This document shows positions 62,162-64,000 of a stretch of 64,000 nucleotides of DNA, piece by piece. A model generated the notes under the pieces. That model saw nothing but the letters and a program-made list of their open reading frames with translations. It was not told where the DNA came from and ran no database searches. The first letter of the stretch is position 1. Each line of letters starts with the position of its first letter. A program made the position numbers and the translations under genes. This DNA comes from Parabacteroides sp. AD58. Its GTDB lineage: Bacteria > Bacteroidota > Bacteroidia > Bacteroidales > Tannerellaceae. The stretch lies in contig NZ_CP146284.1 in NCBI RefSeq assembly GCF_023744375.2, positions 1 through 64,000 on the forward strand, given 5' to 3'.

Positions 62162-63193
62162 ATGAAAATTTCCCTATTGACTATTGGGGTGGTAGTCTTC
62201 TTGCCCTTTTTGTGTGTTTTGGGAAATGCCCAAATACATTTCAGCGTTATGAGCTATAATGTGGAGAATTTATTTGATACAGTAAATGATCCATTGATGG
62301 AGGATGATGAATTTACGCCAGCAGGGAATCGCTTTTGGACGAAAAGTCGTTATTATCGGAAGTTGCAATATGTAGCTCAAGTAATTCAGGCTGCGGGTGA
62401 GTGGACCGGTGTGGCTCTGGTGGGATTATGTGAAGTTGAAAATGATTCTGTAGTGGAACATTTACTGCGAAGAACACCGCTATATAAAGAGGATTATCAG
62501 TATTGTATGACACATGGATGTGACAAGCGGGGAATAAATGTCGCATTATTGTATCAGCGTGATCAGTTTCGCATGTTGGGAATGGAGGAATTACATGTCC
62601 CTACTGCAGTCAGGGAACGTCCAACCCGAAATATTCTTCATGTCTGGGGTGAGGTCCTTTCATCAGATACCTTGGATGTATTTGTATGTCATCTTCCTTC
62701 TCGTTATGGTGGTGAATTGGCCAGCAGGAAAAGGCGGAAAGAGGCTGTTGGTGTTTTAAGGAAATGCACAGATTCTTTATTCTTTTTTCGGAAATCTCCT
62801 AAGATATTGATCATGGGAGATTTTAATGATACACCTCAAGATGAAACTTTAGAGCAGGAATTACAAGCAAGTCCCTTCCATGAGGATAATTTATTAGAAG
62901 AAAACCGACTGTATAATCTGTTTTATGAAGCTTCGGGCTCACATAAATATCAAGGAGAGTGGAATCAGCTGGATCATATCCTTGTTAATGGGGCATTATT
63001 GCAGGAAAAACAGTCTTTCTATGTGAAGGAAGGAAGTGCTCATGTGTTTGCTCCGTCATTTTTATTAAAACCTGATAAGACATGGCGTGGTATTCGTCCG
63101 TTTCGGACATACTATGGTTTTAAATATGAAGGAGGATATAGTGATCATTTACCTTTGCGGGTAACTTTTATATGTAAAGGGGTTAAATGGTGA
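62162..63193 (+). CDS. Secreted endonuclease/exonuclease/phosphatase-family protein
   Basis: A 343-aa exported protein with a signal peptide (about 1-23, ending NAQ). The EEP fold is shown by FSVMSYNVENLFD, LVGLCEVEND with the metal Glu, HLPSRYGGE, LIMGDFNDTPQDE with the catalytic Asp and Asn, and the C-terminal YSDHLPLRVTF with the Asp-His pair. Activity could be nuclease or phosphodiesterase; the sequence does not say which. ATG 62162 is preferred over GTG 62141 because it begins directly at the signal peptide. It starts 24 bp after the beta-helix gene and probably shares its transcript. Confidence 0.87.
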   Translation: MKISLLTIGVVVFLPFLCVLGNAQIHFSVMSYNVENLFDTVNDPLMEDDEFTPAGNRFWTKSRYYRKLQYVAQVIQAAGEWTGVALVGLCEVENDSVVEHLLRRTPLYKEDYQYCMTHGCDKRGINVALLYQRDQFRMLGMEELHVPTAVRERPTRNILHVWGEVLSSDTLDVFVCHLPSRYGGELASRKRRKEAVGVLRKCTDSLFFFRKSPKILIMGDFNDTPQDETLEQELQASPFHEDNLLEENRLYNLFYEASGSHKYQGEWNQLDHILVNGALLQEKQSFYVKEGSAHVFAPSFLLKPDKTWRGIRPFRTYYGFKYEGGYSDHLPLRVTFICKGVKW

Positions 63194-63264
63194 TTTATAT
63201 TTTGGTCTTGTTACTATTTTATGTACTTCCTAAATCCTAATTTATATAGGCATTGATTGTATAA

Positions 63265-63300
63265 AAAAAGACTGCCAACCCATAGGTTTGACAGCCTTCT
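63265..63300 (-). terminator. Terminator of the argD-like gene
   Basis: On the minus strand AAGGCTGTCAAACC pairs imperfectly with GGTTGGCAGTCTT and a seven-T tail follows. It may also stop the plus-strand gene. Confidence 0.8.
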
Positions 63301-63324
63301 TCATATATGATAAGAACAACTGAG

Positions 63325-64000
63325 TTATTCTTTGATTCCTAAGACCTGGCGGAAACGACTGATAAACTCTGCCGCTTCATCTAAGGTCAGGCATAAAGGA
63401 GGTAATAAGCGGATGGTATTAGTTCCTGCAACTCCTGTAAATACTTTCTGCTCAAAAAGCAATTTGGAACGAATTTCTTTGATAGGTTCTTCAAATTCAA
63501 TACCAATCATTAAGCCTCGTCCACGAATTTCCTTGATACCCGGTAGTTTGTGTAATTCTTCAAGCAGGAAAGAACCTACTTTTTCTGCATTGGCCACTAA
63601 TCCTTCATCATTCATGATATCTAATACGGCAATAGCAGCTGCACAAGCCAAATGGTTACCTCCAAAAGTAGTACCTAACATACCATAAAATGGCTTAAAG
63701 ATAGGGCTGATAAGAACTGCTCCCATAGGAAAACCATTAGCAATACCTTTGGCAACGGTAATCATATCCGGACGGATTCCTGCATATTGATGAGCAAAGA
63801 ATTTACCGCTCCGACCGTATCCTGATTGGATTTCATCGAGAATCAATACGGCCTGATATTTTGTACACAACGAACGTAAGTCTTGCAGAAAGTCGTTAGT
63901 CGGTACTTGGATACCACCTACACCTTGGATTCCTTCAATGATAACAGATGATACATCGCCCTTTTTTAATTCGGCTTCAACAGCAAAAGAATCGTTGAGA
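63325..64000 (-). CDS. argD: Acetylornithine-type aminotransferase, 5' end outside the window
   Basis: The C-terminal about 224 residues of a class III PLP aminotransferase; the frame stays open through base 64000, so the N-terminus is missing from the window. Family motifs are IIEGIQGVGGIQVP, LILDEIQSGYGRSGKFFAHQ with the Asp that contacts PLP, the PLP Lys in VAKGIANGFPMGAV, and TTFGGNHLACAAA. This matches ArgD in arginine synthesis (2-oxoglutarate-dependent transamination of acetylornithine or succinylornithine). A shorter start at TTG 63870 is an artefact of the edge. Related ornithine or GABA aminotransferases are possible. Confidence 0.88.
   Translation of the reverse strand, partial: LNDSFAVEAELKKGDVSSVIIEGIQGVGGIQVPTNDFLQDLRSLCTKYQAVLILDEIQSGYGRSGKFFAHQYAGIRPDMITVAKGIANGFPMGAVLISPIFKPFYGMLGTTFGGNHLACAAAIAVLDIMNDEGLVANAEKVGSFLLEELHKLPGIKEIRGRGLMIGIEFEEPIKEIRSKLLFEQKVFTGVAGTNTIRLLPPLCLTLDEAAEFISRFRQVLGIKE

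Overview
The window looks like a chromosomal segment of a Bacteroidales gut bacterium, most likely Parabacteroides/Tannerellaceae or a close relative. Genus is an inference. The supports are a SusC/SusD pair, bactofilin, DUF3836 and DUF4783 proteins, an S16 protein with a long Ala/Lys/Glu tail, many lipoproteins, few Shine-Dalgarno sites, and repeated use of the Bacteroidetes promoter (-33 TTG/TTTG, about 19-21 bp, -7 TAnnTTTG). The DNA is moderately AT-rich. It begins exactly at the dnaA start codon, so it is probably the conventional start of a chromosome. I see no insertion sequence, prophage, CRISPR array or rRNA.

Layout. 1-7.3 kb: dnaA, B12-dependent ribonucleotide reductase, bactofilin, folB, a monomeric [FeFe]-hydrogenase and cutC. 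7.4-15 kb: an envelope-assembly operon (coaX, a beta-barrel protein, a TPR protein, lptC, a CNNM/CorC-type protein, a PpiD/SurA-like isomerase). 15-22.3 kb: DUF3836, an OmpA-type lipoprotein and an orphan SusC/SusD pair. 22.5-26 kb, minus strand: SGNH hydrolase, DUF4153 membrane protein, FucP-like sugar transporter. 26-33.3 kb: rluA, dsbD-like, mazG, an ECF sigma/anti-sigma/Spy-like operon, rpsP and a thioredoxin lipoprotein. 33.5 kb: tRNA-Ser(UGA). 33.7-39.8 kb, minus strand: a two-component system followed by mgtA and a beta-barrel protein. 39.9-47.5 kb: a DUF4186-GNAT fusion, GH95 fucosidase, ung, patB, slyD, aroC. 47.5-54.9 kb: a TPR regulator divergent from a lipoprotein gene with a long structured leader, a 2-hydroxyacid dehydrogenase, rlmH, DUF4783, nadC and a Gfo/Idh oxidoreductase. 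55-64 kb: GH27, enolase, two small envelope proteins, pepD, a beta-helix lipoprotein, an EEP-family phosphatase/nuclease and the C-terminal part of an argD-like gene cut by the window edge.

Two signals stand out. First, the intergenic DNA holds a set of short tandem palindromic arrays (about 15.16, 31.77, 41.06, 54.92 and 58.01 kb, plus a single-copy relative at 53.32 kb). Their core sequences differ but they share a plan: 2-4 abutting units of 21-24 bp, unit-level or unit-to-unit palindromy, and an outer inverted repeat closing the array. Second, four TTAGA elements at exact 11-bp spacing lie just upstream of a -7 box between the histidine kinase and mgtA. This is the expected geometry of an OmpR-family activator site and ties the adjacent two-component system to an mgtA/outer-membrane-barrel operon.
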